A stretch of DNA of 64,000 nt. Source: Allobosea sp. (lineage in GTDB: Bacteria > Pseudomonadota > Alphaproteobacteria > Rhizobiales > Beijerinckiaceae). Position numbers and translations under genes: made by a program. The stretch is taken from the NCBI RefSeq assembly GCF_017308075.1, contig NZ_JAFKFX010000027.1, positions 124,001 through 188,000 of the forward strand, given 5' to 3'. Below the pieces are notes generated by a model that saw only the letters and a list, made by a program, of their open reading frames with translations, had not been told where the DNA came from and did not search any database. Shown piece by piece: positions 31,004-40,931 of this stretch. The stretch's first letter is position 1. The number at the start of each line of letters is the position of its first letter.

Positions 31004-34000
31004 CTAACCCTGCGCCGCGAAACGGCGGCCGAAGCGCCTGCCGCCATCGGCCGTCGAGACTTCGCCGACCCGCGCCAGCGAAACGAGGACGGCGCGAATG
31101 GCCGGGCGGACCTTGAGCCCCTGCCGGAATTGCATGGCGATCGCCTCGGCATCGAGCGGCGCACCGCCCCTGGCCAGGACGGCGAGCACGGCAGCGACCC
31201 GCTCGACCGGCTGGGTTGGAAAGGCAGGCAGGCCGGCCGCGGCGGTAGGCAGCGACAAGAGTTCGGCCGCCTCGACCTGCTCGCCCATGCCGCCGCCTTC
31301 CCCGAAGCGCGGGCGCTGATAGTCGGGCCGTAGCCAGCGCACCGTGCCGCGCGCCTCCTCGCTCCAGCGCTCACGGTTGAGGGCGACCAGGCGGGAAAGC
31401 ACGTCCTCCGCACCGGCATCGACCGGCCAGCCATAGGCCGCGGCGACAGCGGCATCGATGGCGTCGTGATGCTCCCCGAGGATCAGGACGAGACCGCGGT
31501 CGCGGAGATTCTCCTCGCCGGGCGTCAGCGGCAAACCCGCCCGGATCTTGTCATGGACATTGTAGAGCCCGGTCAGCGTCAGCCCGGGATGCGCCGCCAG
31601 CACCTGCTTGCGCAAGGCGTCGAGCGCCTCGGCCGGCCCGCGGATCACCTGCTTCTGGCTCTCCGTGGCGTCGGGGAAGGGAAAAGGGTCGAAGCAGCGC
31701 GATTTGGAATAGCGCGGCCGGTCCTCCAAGGTCCCGCCTTGCTGCAGGCTCCAGATCGCGTGGAAGTGCGAGGACAGCACGCCGAGATGGAAGGCGTCGG
31801 AGAGCGCGACCGCGATGACCATGTTGTCCGGCAGGATCGCCTGGTCGAGGAACTGGAAGACGCGATGCTTGGCGGTTTCGACCGTTGCGATGTAGCGCTG
31901 CAGGCCGGAAAGCGCCGGGCGCAATTCGCGGCGCGGTTCCCCGAAGACCCACCAGAGATCGCGATAGGACTGCCGGTTGTTGGCATCGCGGCCAACAAGC
32001 CTGCCGGTCGCATCCTTGGCCTCCTTCACCGTCAACTTGACGTGCTGGTAGACCTCCGGGAAGCGCTCGCGGACTTCGCCGGCATCGAGCCCGAACAGAT
32101 CGATCACCAGGGCGCCGCGAAGGCGGGCGGTGAGATCGCGCCCGTTCCGATAGGGCCGGATATGGGCTTCGAGCCCGGGCCGCCGGCCGAGGCCGAGCGC
32201 CTGCGCGGCGTCCGGCGAGACGATGAAGCCCGCCCCGTGCAGCTTGACGCCAGGCGAGCACAGGGCCTCGTTTGCAAGCAATGGCCGGGCCCGCGAGGCG
32301 TCGGCACCGATGGTGAGGTCGGCATTGATCCGGCCCGCCCGCTCGGCAAAGCCGATCTGCGGCTGATCGCTGTCGAGGCCCGTCTCCGCGGTGACTTCGA
32401 GCAGCCGTCCCTCATGCTGGCCAGCGGCGGCCACCGTCATGGCGATGCGTACCGCGGCGGCGTCCTTGCCGGCCTTGGTCCAGGGATGGTCGGCGACCGC
32501 CAGCAGCAGCGAGACCGGGCTCCGCGCATCGAGATGCCGCTCGACCGTGCGGCGCTGGAAGAGCTGGGTGATCGAATTGGTGGTGACGAAACCGAAGCGT
32601 CGCAGCGCCGTGCCCGGTGCGGTGAGCAGCGCGGCGGCCCGATCCCACCAGTACATGACGAGGTCGGCGCTCTCGTTCATCTGCGGCCAGGCCAGCCGCA
32701 GCGCCGCGACATAGCCGTCGCCGAGGCGCCGGCGCAGGTCCTTGCCGCCGATGAAGGGCGGGTTGCCGACGATGAACTCCGCCTCCGGCCAGGGCGGCGG
32801 ACGCGGATTGGCCGGCGCGACCTCGCGGCCGGCCTCCACCGAAGGCACCGGCCAATCATCCCAGGTCAGCAGCGCGTCGCCCGGCACGATCTGCGCGAGC
32901 TTCCGTAAGATCGGCTCGCGCGGCGCGTAGGCCCGCGTCCGCAGATGCCATTGCAGATAGCCGATCCAGAGCATCAGATCGGCGATCGCCACCGCCCGGC
33001 GATTGGCGTCGATGCCGAAGAACTGGCCCGGCCCGACGCCGCGTTCGGCAAAACCGCCGAAATGCTCGACCGCGCCGAGCTCCGCGGCGGTCTCCAGCAC
33101 CTCGCCCTCGAGCCGCTTCATCAGGTCCTGGGCGACATGCAGGAAATTGCCGGTGCCGCAGGCAGGGTCGAGCACCCGCGTCTTGCAGAGTTTCATGTGG
33201 AAGGCCTCGACCAGCGCCAGCGCGGTGCGCGCACTGCCGCCATCGCGCGCCTGCTGGGCGGCGCCGAGCACCGCCCGCCAATCGTCGCGCAGCGGCGCGA
33301 TCACGGTCTCGACGACCAGGCGCTCGACATAGGCGCGCGGCGTGTAATGCGCGCCGAGCCTTGCCCGCTCGGCCGGCTCCAGCGCCTGTTCGAGCAGGGC
33401 GCCGAAGATCGCCGGTTCGACCAGGCTCCAATCATGCTCGGCCGCCGCCAGCAATTCGGCGATGCCGTCGCGGCCGAGCGCGAAGACCTGCGGCTCGGCG
33501 AACATCCGGCCGTTGAACTGCTTGATCTGGGCCCGCACCGCCGAGGAATAGTCGCCACGATCCATCGCCCGCCAGAGATCCTCGACCAGCGGCTTGAAGC
33601 TCCTCGGGGACTCCTGGCATTCGCGCAGCAAGCGCTTGAAGCTGTCGCGCGGGATCAGGCCGACATCCTCGGCGAACATGGTGAAGAGGCAGCGCATCAG
33701 GAAGAGCGCGACATCCTCGGCATCGTAGCGACGCTCCAGCGCCTTCGAGACGGCGGCGAGCCGCGTTGCGATCTGGCGCGTCGCCAGCGCGGCATGGCGG
33801 GCCGGGTCGAGTGCGGCGGGATCGGACCAAATCCGGGCGATCCGGGCCCGGATCGCCGGGTCGCGGAGATCGTCGAGATAGACGCGGAAGCGGTGCCGGT
33901 CGGGGAACTGGGCGTAGTTCTTCCCCTGGCCGGAAAAGTCGGCATAGAACTCGAAGCAGTGCCCGACATCACAGAGGATGATGAAGGGCGGCCAGCCATG

Positions 34001-34480
34001 CGAAGCCGGCAAAGCGCGGGCATAATGCTCGGCCTGGCGCTTGGCGTGCAGCATCTTGACGTCGAGGGCGCGGTCGGCGCCGCGGCGACCGCGCGGTGCG
34101 GCCGAGGGTTCTTCCGCACCCGCCTCGGCCAGCAGGATCTCCTTGCGCTGGCCCTTGAGGCGGCTCTGCTTGGCTTCGAGCACGAAGCAGGACTTCTTGT
34201 AGAGATCGATGCGGCCGGTGCCGCTCGTACCGGCGGCATCGTGGAACGCCACCGGATATTCGAAGCGATAGGTCACCGCCTCGGCATCGCTGGTCGGGGG
34301 CAGCGGCGTCCCGGCGCCGATCAGCCGGCAGAACTCGGTCAGGAACTGCGCGTAGGCAGCCCGTTCCGCGCCCTCCGAGACACGCCATTTCGCGATGAAG
34401 GCGTCGACAGCCGCCGCATCGGTCCCAGCCCCGCCCCCCGGCATGGCCGCTCCCATTGATTGCATCATATAGATATGCAA
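31004..34480 (-). CDS. MmeI-like (type IIL) restriction-modification enzyme
   Basis: This is a single polypeptide of up to 1158 residues that probably both cuts and methylates DNA. Residues about 92-104 carry the nuclease motif D-x9-E-x-K ([17 protein letters not shown]), as in MmeI. A helical spacer follows, then an N6-adenine methyltransferase domain with motif [11 protein letters not shown] near 436 and motif [10 protein letters not shown] near 573. A target-recognition region then leads to a C-terminal domain ([11 protein letters not shown] onward). In this family one recognition domain sets both activities and only one strand is modified. The TTG start at 34480 is uncertain; ATG codons at 34468, 34465 and 34456 are alternatives. 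It diverges from uvrB across an A+T-rich gap. Confidence 0.87.
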   Translation of the reverse strand: MHIYMMQSMGAAMPGGGAGTDAAAVDAFIAKWRVSEGAERAAYAQFLTEFCRLIGAGTPLPPTSDAEAVTYRFEYPVAFHDAAGTSGTGRIDLYKKSCFVLEAKQSRLKGQRKEILLAEAGAEEPSAAPRGRRGADRALDVKMLHAKRQAEHYARALPASHGWPPFIILCDVGHCFEFYADFSGQGKNYAQFPDRHRFRVYLDDLRDPAIRARIARIWSDPAALDPARHAALATRQIATRLAAVSKALERRYDAEDVALFLMRCLFTMFAEDVGLIPRDSFKRLLRECQESPRSFKPLVEDLWRAMDRGDYSSAVRAQIKQFNGRMFAEPQVFALGRDGIAELLAAAEHDWSLVEPAIFGALLEQALEPAERARLGAHYTPRAYVERLVVETVIAPLRDDWRAVLGAAQQARDGGSARTALALVEAFHMKLCKTRVLDPACGTGNFLHVAQDLMKRLEGEVLETAAELGAVEHFGGFAERGVGPGQFFGIDANRRAVAIADLMLWIGYLQWHLRTRAYAPREPILRKLAQIVPGDALLTWDDWPVPSVEAGREVAPANPRPPPWPEAEFIVGNPPFIGGKDLRRRLGDGYVAALRLAWPQMNESADLVMYWWDRAAALLTAPGTALRRFGFVTTNSITQLFQRRTVERHLDARSPVSLLLAVADHPWTKAGKDAAAVRIAMTVAAAGQHEGRLLEVTAETGLDSDQPQIGFAERAGRINADLTIGADASRARPLLANEALCSPGVKLHGAGFIVSPDAAQALGLGRRPGLEAHIRPYRNGRDLTARLRGALVIDLFGLDAGEVRERFPEVYQHVKLTVKEAKDATGRLVGRDANNRQSYRDLWWVFGEPRRELRPALSGLQRYIATVETAKHRVFQFLDQAILPDNMVIAVALSDAFHLGVLSSHFHAIWSLQQGGTLEDRPRYSKSRCFDPFPFPDATESQKQVIRGPAEALDALRKQVLAAHPGLTLTGLYNVHDKIRAGLPLTPGEENLRDRGLVLILGEHHDAIDAAVAAAYGWPVDAGAEDVLSRLVALNRERWSEEARGTVRWLRPDYQRPRFGEGGGMGEQVEAAELLSLPTAAAGLPAFPTQPVERVAAVLAVLARGGAPLDAEAIAMQFRQGLKVRPAIRAVLVSLARVGEVSTADGGRRFGRRFAAQG

Positions 34481-34582
34481 CTAATGCGAGCATATCATCT
34501 CCTGTCAACTCCTGTCATCAATCGAGAGGGAGCGCGTCCCTGCCCTCTCGCATCGGCGGCGATCTGCGCCCATATTGCGACA

Positions 34583-37294
34583 ATGCCAAAGCGCCCCGAT
34601 GCCAGCTCCGACACCGCCTCGCCCGAGGCGGAACGCCCCGCCGCCGAGGCCGCAAAGGCCGCGACCAAGAAGCCCGCGAAGAAGCCGGCGAGCGCCCGCA
34701 CGCCCAATTCCAAGGCGACCAAGCCTGATCTGAAGCCTTTGGAAGGCTATCTCGCCGACCTGCTCAACCCGGCGATCAACCGGGGTACGGCAGTGCCGGG
34801 CGGCGCCTCCGGCTTCAAGGACACGCCGCAGGCGGGCTACGAGGCGCGGCCGGGCGATGCCGGCGAGACCAGGAAGCGCAAGCTCTCCAAGAAGGCCGAT
34901 GCCGCCTTCGCCGGCTCGGATGGCGAGACCGCGGCCTCGCTGACGGCGCAGTCGCTGCAGGCGCTGCTGGAGACCGGCAGCCCGTTCATCGAGCCTGGCA
35001 AGGCCTGGGTGCCGCACCGCCCCGCCCGCCCCGAGAAATCGGAAGGCGGCGTGCGTTTTCAGATGAAGAGCGATTTCTCTCCATCAGGTGACCAGCCGAC
35101 CGCGATCGCCGATCTCGTCGACGGCATCAGCCGGCAGGAGCGCGATCAGGTGCTGCTCGGCGTCACCGGCTCCGGCAAGACCTTCACCATGGCCAAGGTG
35201 ATCGAGGAGACGCAGCGCCCGGCGCTGATCCTCGCGCCGAACAAGACATTGGCCGCCCAGTTGTACGGGGAGTTCAAGAGCTTCTTCCCCGACAATGCGG
35301 TCGAGTACTTCGTCTCCTATTACGACTACTACCAGCCCGAGGCCTATGTGCCGCGCTCGGACACCTATATCGAGAAGGAATCCTCGATCAACGAGCAGAT
35401 CGACCGGATGCGCCATTCGGCGACGCGCTCGCTGCTCGAACGCGACGACGTGATCATCGTAGCCAGCGTCTCCTGCATCTACGGTATCGGCTCGGTCGAG
35501 ACCTATACGGCGATGACCTTCTCGCTGAAGCTCGGCGAGCGCATCGAGCAGCGCCAATTGATCGCCGACCTCGTGGCCCTGCAATACAAGCGCGTCCAGC
35601 ACGATTTTGCGCGCGGCACCTTTCGGGTCCGGGGCGACACGGTCGAGCTCTACCCGGCCCACTATGAGGACCGCGCCTGGCGCATCGGCCTGTTCGGCGA
35701 CGAGATCGAGAGCATCTCCGAATTCGATCCGCTGACCGGCCAGAAGACCGGCGAGCTCGAATTCATCAAGGTCTACGGCAATTCGCACTACACCACGCCG
35801 CGGCCGACGCTGAACCAGGCGGTCAAGTCGATCAAGGAGGAGCTGAAAGGCCGGCTCGACGAGCTCAACCGCATGGGGCGCTATCTCGAGGCGCAGCGGC
35901 TCGACCAGCGCTGCACCTTCGACATCGAGATGATCGAGGCGACCGGCTCCTGCAACGGCATCGAGAACTATTCGCGCTATCTCACCGGCCGCAAGCCGGG
36001 TGAGCCGCCGCCGACCCTGTTCGAATATTTGCCCGACAACGCCCTCGTCTTCACCGACGAAAGCCATGTCACGGTCCCGCAGATCGGCGCGATGTACAAG
36101 GGCGACTTCCGCCGCAAGGCGACATTGGCCGAATATGGCTTCCGCCTGCCCTCCTGCATGGACAACCGGCCGCTGCGCTTCGAGGAATGGGACGCGATGC
36201 GCCCCGCCTCGGTGCATGTTTCGGCCACACCCGGCTCATGGGAGATGGAGCAGACCGGCGGCGTCTTCACCGAGCAGGTCATCCGCCCGACCGGGCTGAT
36301 CGACCCGCCGGTCGAGATCAGGCCGGCCAAGCACCAGGTCGCCGACCTCTTGGACGAGGTCAAGGAGGTCACCGAGAAGGGCTACCGCACCCTCGTCACC
36401 GTGCTGACCAAGCGCATGGCCGAGGACCTGACCGAGTACCTGCACGAGAACGGCGTGCGCGTGCGCTACATGCACTCCGACATCGACACGATCGAGCGCA
36501 TCGAGATCCTCCGTGATCTGCGCCTCGGGACGTTCGATGTCCTCGTCGGCATCAACCTGCTGCGCGAGGGCCTCGACATTCCCGAATGCGGCTTCGTCGC
36601 CATTCTCGATGCCGACAAGGAAGGTTTCCTGCGCTCGGAGACCTCGCTGATCCAGACCATCGGCCGCGCCGCGCGAAACGTCGACGGCAAGGTCGTGCTC
36701 TATGCCGACCACATCACCGGCTCGATGGAGCGGGCGATGGCCGAGACCAATCGCCGGCGCGAGAAGCAGCTCGCCTACAATGAAGAGCACGGCATCACGC
36801 CGCAGACGGTGAAAAAGAACATCGGCGACATTCTGGGCTCGGTCTATGAGCGCGACCATGTCACCGTCGATCGCGGGCTGGTCGAGGCGCCGGTCGCCGG
36901 CCACAACCTGAAAGCTGCGATCGCCGATCTCGAAAAGCGCATGCGCGAGGCTGCCGCCGACCTCGAATTCGAGACCGCCGCGCGCCTGCGCGACGAGATC
37001 AAGCGCCTGCAGGCGACCGAGCTCGCCATCGCCGACGATCCCCTCGCCCGCCAGAGCGATGTCGAGGGCAGCGCGGGCAAATACCAGGGCGAACGCAGCT
37101 ACGGGGCGAGTGCCAACCTTCCGACCCGCGCCCGCAAGCCGACCGACGCCGATATGGGCCCGCACAATTGGGGCGGGGGCGAGGGCCGACCGAAGGCGAG
37201 CGTGGCGCGACCGCGGAAGCCCGGGCTCGACGAGATGGGCCCGGTGCCGGAGTCGCGACCCAAGGGAGCGGGGGAGAAAAGGCGGCGGAGGTAA
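34583..37294 (+). CDS. uvrB: Excinuclease ABC subunit UvrB
   Basis: UvrB verifies DNA damage and recruits UvrC in nucleotide excision repair. The 903-residue protein is longer than the E. coli one (673). About 150 residues of Lys/Ala-rich, low-complexity sequence precede the helicase core, and a basic tail with [12 protein letters not shown] and [11 protein letters not shown] follows. The core has Walker [11 protein letters not shown], the beta-hairpin [19 protein letters not shown], helicase motifs DESHVT and [17 protein letters not shown], and the UVR domain [22 protein letters not shown] 34583 is used; upstream in-frame codons overlap the divergent gene. Such extensions are usual in Hyphomicrobiales. 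Confidence 0.96.
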   Translation: MPKRPDASSDTASPEAERPAAEAAKAATKKPAKKPASARTPNSKATKPDLKPLEGYLADLLNPAINRGTAVPGGASGFKDTPQAGYEARPGDAGETRKRKLSKKADAAFAGSDGETAASLTAQSLQALLETGSPFIEPGKAWVPHRPARPEKSEGGVRFQMKSDFSPSGDQPTAIADLVDGISRQERDQVLLGVTGSGKTFTMAKVIEETQRPALILAPNKTLAAQLYGEFKSFFPDNAVEYFVSYYDYYQPEAYVPRSDTYIEKESSINEQIDRMRHSATRSLLERDDVIIVASVSCIYGIGSVETYTAMTFSLKLGERIEQRQLIADLVALQYKRVQHDFARGTFRVRGDTVELYPAHYEDRAWRIGLFGDEIESISEFDPLTGQKTGELEFIKVYGNSHYTTPRPTLNQAVKSIKEELKGRLDELNRMGRYLEAQRLDQRCTFDIEMIEATGSCNGIENYSRYLTGRKPGEPPPTLFEYLPDNALVFTDESHVTVPQIGAMYKGDFRRKATLAEYGFRLPSCMDNRPLRFEEWDAMRPASVHVSATPGSWEMEQTGGVFTEQVIRPTGLIDPPVEIRPAKHQVADLLDEVKEVTEKGYRTLVTVLTKRMAEDLTEYLHENGVRVRYMHSDIDTIERIEILRDLRLGTFDVLVGINLLREGLDIPECGFVAILDADKEGFLRSETSLIQTIGRAARNVDGKVVLYADHITGSMERAMAETNRRREKQLAYNEEHGITPQTVKKNIGDILGSVYERDHVTVDRGLVEAPVAGHNLKAAIADLEKRMREAAADLEFETAARLRDEIKRLQATELAIADDPLARQSDVEGSAGKYQGERSYGASANLPTRARKPTDADMGPHNWGGGEGRPKASVARPRKPGLDEMGPVPESRPKGAGEKRRRR

Positions 37295-38098
37295 CTAATG
37301 AGCGTCGAGGACCCTGTGCAGACGATAGCGTTTCAGACGACCTGATCCATCAGTTATGGGAGATACAAGGAGTTCTATCTCTGTAAATTCATCCCGCGCC
37401 AGCAGCGCTAGATTGTCTGCTAAGCGCGAAGTTGATGGTTTGCTCAGTGGTGATGCTGGAAAAAAGGGAACTGAAATTGAGTCAATATCCGATATAACTC
37501 AGCCGTTGCCAGTTCGCGTATTAAATCGGTTGACCGCGCAGCGAATAATCTCCGTTTCGTCGCTTATGAATTCGGTTTCAATGAACTGAAGAGTCATGTC
37601 GTCAAAAGTGACGAGATTGGTCCTTCCACTCATTATTTGTATGTTGAGTCCCTGATGTTTGACGGGCGAGTGGGCACGTTTGAGAGCGTCATCAAGTTTT
37701 TCATGTAGATCGTCGTTTTCTCGCTCAAGCTCCCTCATTCTTTTTCTTGATTTTCGATAGTGCAAGGCTGCGGGCAATCCGACACCCCCCGCTAGAATGT
37801 ACTTTAATAGGTCATAGAGAGCATTTTTGCCGAGATCAGCGATGAGAGCTTGAGTGTTCGGATCGGTCACTACAAGTTGAATTAATTGCTCCCAGCTGCC
37901 TTTTTTGCTGGCTCCGAGCACCAATCGGAATCCTTTTGCGGACGGAGCTTGTGTAATAATCTCACGGTTCAGAAAGGCATTCAAAGAGATCATCAGTGCT
38001 TGAGATATCCCAAACAGGGATTGAGATCCGTAGTATTGATCAAGGCCGTTGAAATCACTCGACCCAGAATCGTATTTTATTGTAAAATTAAGCGTCAA
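37295..38098 (-). pseudogene. A+T-rich gene of unknown function interrupted by one in-frame TGA
   Basis: A TTG start at 38098 with GGGGAG six bases upstream opens a 199-codon frame ending in TGA at 37499-37501. Reading on in the same frame gives 67 more sense codons to TAG at 37295-37297, one base from the uvrB stop. One CGA-to-TGA change (Arg to stop, in RTGNG[R]VISDIDSI) would explain it. The intact product would be 267 residues. Its N-terminus (FTIKYDSGSSDFNGLDQYYGSQSL, REIITQAPSAKGF) resembles a family of uncharacterised proteins that I recall but cannot name securely. A hydrophobic segment (LLKYILAGGVGLPAAL) and a charged helix (RKSRKRMRELERENDDL) follow. Base composition is far more A+T-rich than the surroundings, suggesting transfer. 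Confidence 0.75.
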
Positions 38099-38262
38099 TT
38101 TAAGCTCCCCAGCGTGTTTGAAATTTCAATGAAATTCGATTCGCACGGAGAGCGCAACATGCTGATTCCAACTATAAAATGTGCAACAAGGAGCGTCGAT
38201 TAGCAGCGCGGCGCGCGGCCAAATACACGTCCTCATCCGGCGCTTCGGTTCCGTTACCCTTT

Positions 38263-38809
38263 CGTCATGGTCGCCCTTGTGGCGACCATCTACGTCTTGC
38301 GGCGCTGCTGGCAGGGGGGTCGCTAGGAAGGCTGTCGCCGGCTTCAGCGGGCGAAGGCGTGGATGGTCGCCACAAGGGCGACCATGACGGACCGGCGCGG
38401 GGAACCCCTCTCCCGGATGGTAGAGTGGCAAGGGTGCCCCCCGCAGCTGATCATCTGAACGCAACGGAGCCGCTGCGGCCTTCTGCACCGAGGGCAGGCC
38501 CTCATCCGGGAGAAGGCAGGGTCGAGATTCCTGCGCCACCACCGTCATGCTCGGCCTTGTGCCGAGCATCCACGTCTCGCGACGCTGACGGCGCGCTCTT
38601 CGCTGCGGGTATTGAGGCTGGTCGTCACCGCGCACGGACGTGGATGGTCGGGACAGACCCTACCATGACGCGGTGCTGACGGCGGCCTAGCCAAGCGTAA
38701 CTGGTGCAAGACGTGGATGGTCGGGACGAGCCCGACCATGACGGAGCCCCAGCGTGAAGCCGTTTCGCCGAGTCCCGCTGCCGCAAGCCACCAGGGCGAC
38801 CATGACGGG
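38263..38809. repeat. Cluster of REP-like palindromes
   Basis: Six units share a CGTGGATGG head and an ACCATGACGG tail around a variable stem. They lie at 38263-38299 (inverted), 38358-38390, 38543-38577 (inverted, CTCGG stem), 38639-38670, 38710-38744 and a partial at 38788-38809. Stem bases change in pairs (GGTCGCC/GGCGACC, GCTCGG/CCGAGC, GGTCGGG/CCCGACC), so the hairpin is kept. Between the units lies another repeat type with CCCCTCTCCCGGATG (about 38402) and CATCCGGGAGAAGG (about 38494). The 737 bp between the broken gene and the GIY-YIG gene shows no gene. Confidence 0.8.
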
Positions 38810-38835
38810 TGAGCGCGGGATAGCGCCCGGCGCGG

Positions 38836-39129
38836 TCACGCCAACTCGTCGTAGAGGTCGTTCCAGTCCGGATTGCGCGCCATGATCGTCCGGGTCTTCC
38901 AGGCGCGGTACCAGCGCTTCATCGAGGTCTCGCGCTGGATCGCGGCCCCGATCTCGTCATGCCATTCGTACCAGACGAGCCGCTTGAGGCCGTGTGTCCT
39001 GGTGAAGCCGGCGAGCAGCCCCTCGCGATGCTCGTGGACGCGTCGCGGCAGATCGCTCGTCACGCCGAGATAGAGCGTGCCGTTCGGCCGGTTGGTCATG
39101 ATGTAGACCCAGCCACCCTTGCGCTTCAT
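38836..39129 (-). CDS. Small GIY-YIG nuclease family protein
   Basis: This 97-residue protein consists of one GIY-YIG domain. WVYIMTNRPNGTLYLGVTSDLPRRVHEH holds the GIY (VYI) and YIG (YLG) strands and the catalytic arginine (LPRRV). IQRETSMKRWYRAWK holds the conserved glutamate, and NPDWNDLYDEL ends it. No DNA-binding domain is fused. Stand-alone members of this size are frequent in alphaproteobacteria and have no proven role. The gene lies between REP-like clusters, with an inverted REP pair starting 54 bp upstream of its ATG and a partial unit 27 bp past its stop. Confidence 0.9.
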   Translation of the reverse strand: MKRKGGWVYIMTNRPNGTLYLGVTSDLPRRVHEHREGLLAGFTRTHGLKRLVWYEWHDEIGAAIQRETSMKRWYRAWKTRTIMARNPDWNDLYDELA

Positions 39130-39182
39130 GTCGGCAGGATGGCGGGCGGCTCGGCCAGCGGCAAGAGCGCCGACGCTTCGCC

Positions 39183-39307
39183 CGTCATGGTCGCCCTTGT
39201 GGCGACCATCCACGTCTTTGCGGCGCTGATGACATGCTCGCCAATGCAGTGCCCGTACGCTCGGGTGCAAAGACGTGGATGGTCGCCACAAGGGCGACCA
39301 TGACGGG
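39183..39307. repeat. Inverted pair of REP-like palindromes
   Basis: CGTCATGGTCGCCCTTGT... (39183-39218) and its inverted partner AGACGTGGATGGTCGCCACA... (39271-39307) face each other across about 50 bp. Each is itself a hairpin, so the pair forms a BIME-like double structure just upstream of the GIY-YIG gene. Confidence 0.85.
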
Positions 39308-39825
39308 GAGGGGGAATGCGGGGATAGACACTTGAACAATCCCCGCCCTCCCAACCTCCCGTATGATCGCCCGCATCCCATCCCCGAGGGGCGGCCGACC
39401 GGAGGCATGTCGTTTGGCGGGGTGGGTGCGGCGCCTGCGGCCGGGCTTGCAACCCGGTCCCAAGAGGCTTCGGGAACCGACCTGGGGGTACTACGGCCCC
39501 TGCGCGAGGAGCTCGCTAGCTGGACCTGCCGCCGATCGTAAGCCGTCCGAGCGCCGACGCGACGCCCCGATGAGGGGAACTGGCGAAGGCAGCGGGCGGG
39601 ATCGGGGCAAAGTCCGAATGAAGCGCGGCCCGGAGTTTTCAAATCGCCGCCGGCGGAGCGCCACGGGGCGTGCGGGTGGTGGCTCAACCCATCCGCGCCG
39701 CTTCCTGGCTCAATGGAAGCGGATACCAAACCGCGCCTCGCGGCGCTCCGCTGCCCCTCAGATGCGACAACGCCCGCAGGCGAGCCTGCGGGCGGGGAAG
39801 ACGCCTGCGCGTGGGAAGCGCGGGG
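39308..39825. other. Gene-free stretch
   Basis: About 520 bp of high-GC sequence has no convincing gene. Open frames here are rich in Arg, Pro and Ser, lack ribosome sites and match no family that I recognise. No tRNA, tmRNA, RNase P RNA or SRP RNA signature was found. It may be a decayed gene or untranslated spacer. Confidence 0.5.
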
Positions 39826-39968
39826 AACCCCTCTCCTGGAAGGAGAGGGGCAGGGGTGAGGTGTTCGGACTGAAAGCGGGCTTGAACCCGACCGCGCGGT
39901 GAGCGCTCGCGGAGCTGGTTCGACCGCCTACACCTCACCCTGCCCTCTCCTTTCAGGAGAGGGTTCTC
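39826..39968. repeat. Inverted repeat pair, 'CTCTCC-GGAGAGGG' family
   Basis: AACCCCTCTCCTGGAAGGAG and the following GGGGCAGGGGTGAGGTG (39826-39863) are mirrored by CACCTCACCCTGCCCTCTCC (39931-39950) and TTTCAGGAGAGGGTTCT (39951-39967). Each half is a hairpin and the halves pair with each other over more than 20 bp. Relatives occur at about 38402 and at 61749-61892. Confidence 0.75.
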
Positions 39969-40057
39969 TGTTGTGGTTCCCGGTGCTTTCCTGAAGAACT
40001 CCCGCGCCCTTCGCTTGTGGGGAACAGGGGCACGAAGGGCGCGGGGGACGGACCGCC

Positions 40058-40357
40058 TTACCAGCGGTCGTAGGCGTCGCGGTGGCGGCGGCCATGGGCC
40101 GGAGCCCAGGGCGGCGGGCCGCCATGGCGGCGGCCATAGCCATAGCCGTAGCCGTCGCGATAGCGATGGCGGCGCTCATAGCGGTGCTGGCGCTCCATAT
40201 TGCGCTGGATCTCCCACATCCGGTGCTCGCGGTTGTGGCGGACATAGGTCGCCTCGAGCTTGTCGAGGCCGGCCGCGCCGCCAAAGGCCTCGCCGGCAGC
40301 GGCCGGCGTGGCGGCGGCGCCCAGTGCGATGGCCGCGGCGATGAGAATGTGACGCAT
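40058..40357 (-). CDS. Small secreted Arg/Tyr/Gly-rich protein
   Basis: This 99-residue protein has a signal peptide (MRHILIAAAIALGAAATPAAAG). The basic mature region is dominated by RHNREHRMWEIQRNMERQHRYERRHRYRD followed by repeats of GYG, RRH and PPWAP. Such tails are typical of small periplasmic or cell-surface proteins annotated as hypothetical in Hyphomicrobiales. AAGGAGACC upstream supports ATG 40357. It ends 89 bp from the nearest repeat. The function is unknown. Confidence 0.7.
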   Translation of the reverse strand: MRHILIAAAIALGAAATPAAAGEAFGGAAGLDKLEATYVRHNREHRMWEIQRNMERQHRYERRHRYRDGYGYGYGRRHGGPPPWAPAHGRRHRDAYDRW

Positions 40358-40487
40358 GACTGGTCTCCTTCGTCTGCTGATGGGCATTTGACCAGCGGGC
40401 TGCGGAACTCCGCCTGAACGGCTCGGTCGGCTGCCGTTCATTTTGGAGCCGGCGCGTTTCCCGCCGGCTCGGGGTGAAAACGGGGAA

Positions 40488-40874
40488 TCAGGCGTCGGGA
40501 CCGCCCTCGATCTCGCTCGCCCAGGCGAGCGCCGCGTCGAAGGCGCCCGGCTTGAAGCTCCTGACCTCGACGAAGGGCACGAGCGGGCTCGCAATCGCGA
40601 CCAGGGTCTCGATCCAGCCCTTGTCGGTGACGACAGCCTCACGCGGGAAACGGTGCCATTGCAGGATCTTGCCGAAGCCGTAGCGGGCATCCTTGAGGCC
40701 GGCGCGGAAGGTCATGTCCTCGAAGCCGGTAAGATCGGCGAGGATGCCGAGCTTCTCATGCCGTTCGAGCTTGGCCTCGATCTCGGCGATCAGCCGGTCG
40801 AAATCCGGCTCGGTCAGCGTGCCGCTGATGCGGAAGGCGGCGACATGGTCGGCTGCGGGGAGAATGTCGAGCAT
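40488..40874 (-). CDS. SpoIIAA-like (STAS/SEC14-type) domain protein
   Basis: This 128-residue protein matches the SpoIIAA-like family (PF11964). It has an N-terminal MLDILPAADHVAAFRISGTLTEPDFDRLIAEIEAKLERH, then KLGILADLTGFEDMTFRAGLKDARYG, HRFPREAVVTDKGWIETLVAI, and a closing PFVEVRSFKPGAFDAALAWASE. The fold is STAS-like and may bind a small lipid or nucleotide, but no function is established for this branch. It follows a small TM protein gene on the same strand (57 bp), and the two may be co-transcribed. Confidence 0.85.
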   Translation of the reverse strand: MLDILPAADHVAAFRISGTLTEPDFDRLIAEIEAKLERHEKLGILADLTGFEDMTFRAGLKDARYGFGKILQWHRFPREAVVTDKGWIETLVAIASPLVPFVEVRSFKPGAFDAALAWASEIEGGPDA

Positions 40875-40931
40875 GGCCCTCTGTCCCTGGCTTGTCCCGA
40901 AGCAACGCCGGCAGGGCAGGAAGGTTCGGCG

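Noticed and set aside
37499-37501. The TGA read as selenocysteine
   Set aside because: No sign of a selenoprotein family or a SECIS-like hairpin just downstream, and the following residues fit an Arg-to-stop change better.
37356-37589. A 77-codon plus-strand frame after uvrB
   Set aside because: It lies opposite the continuing reading frame of the disrupted minus-strand gene and has no ribosome site.
38263-39307. CRISPR array
   Set aside because: Units are palindromes in alternating orientation with irregular spacing and no cas genes; they are REP-like elements.
39400-39700. tmRNA, RNase P RNA or SRP RNA
   Set aside because: None of the conserved cores of these RNAs could be found.
39363-39902. 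A 179-codon plus-strand frame as a gene
   Set aside because: Arg/Pro/Ser-rich with no domain, no ribosome site, and its 3' end runs into an inverted repeat.
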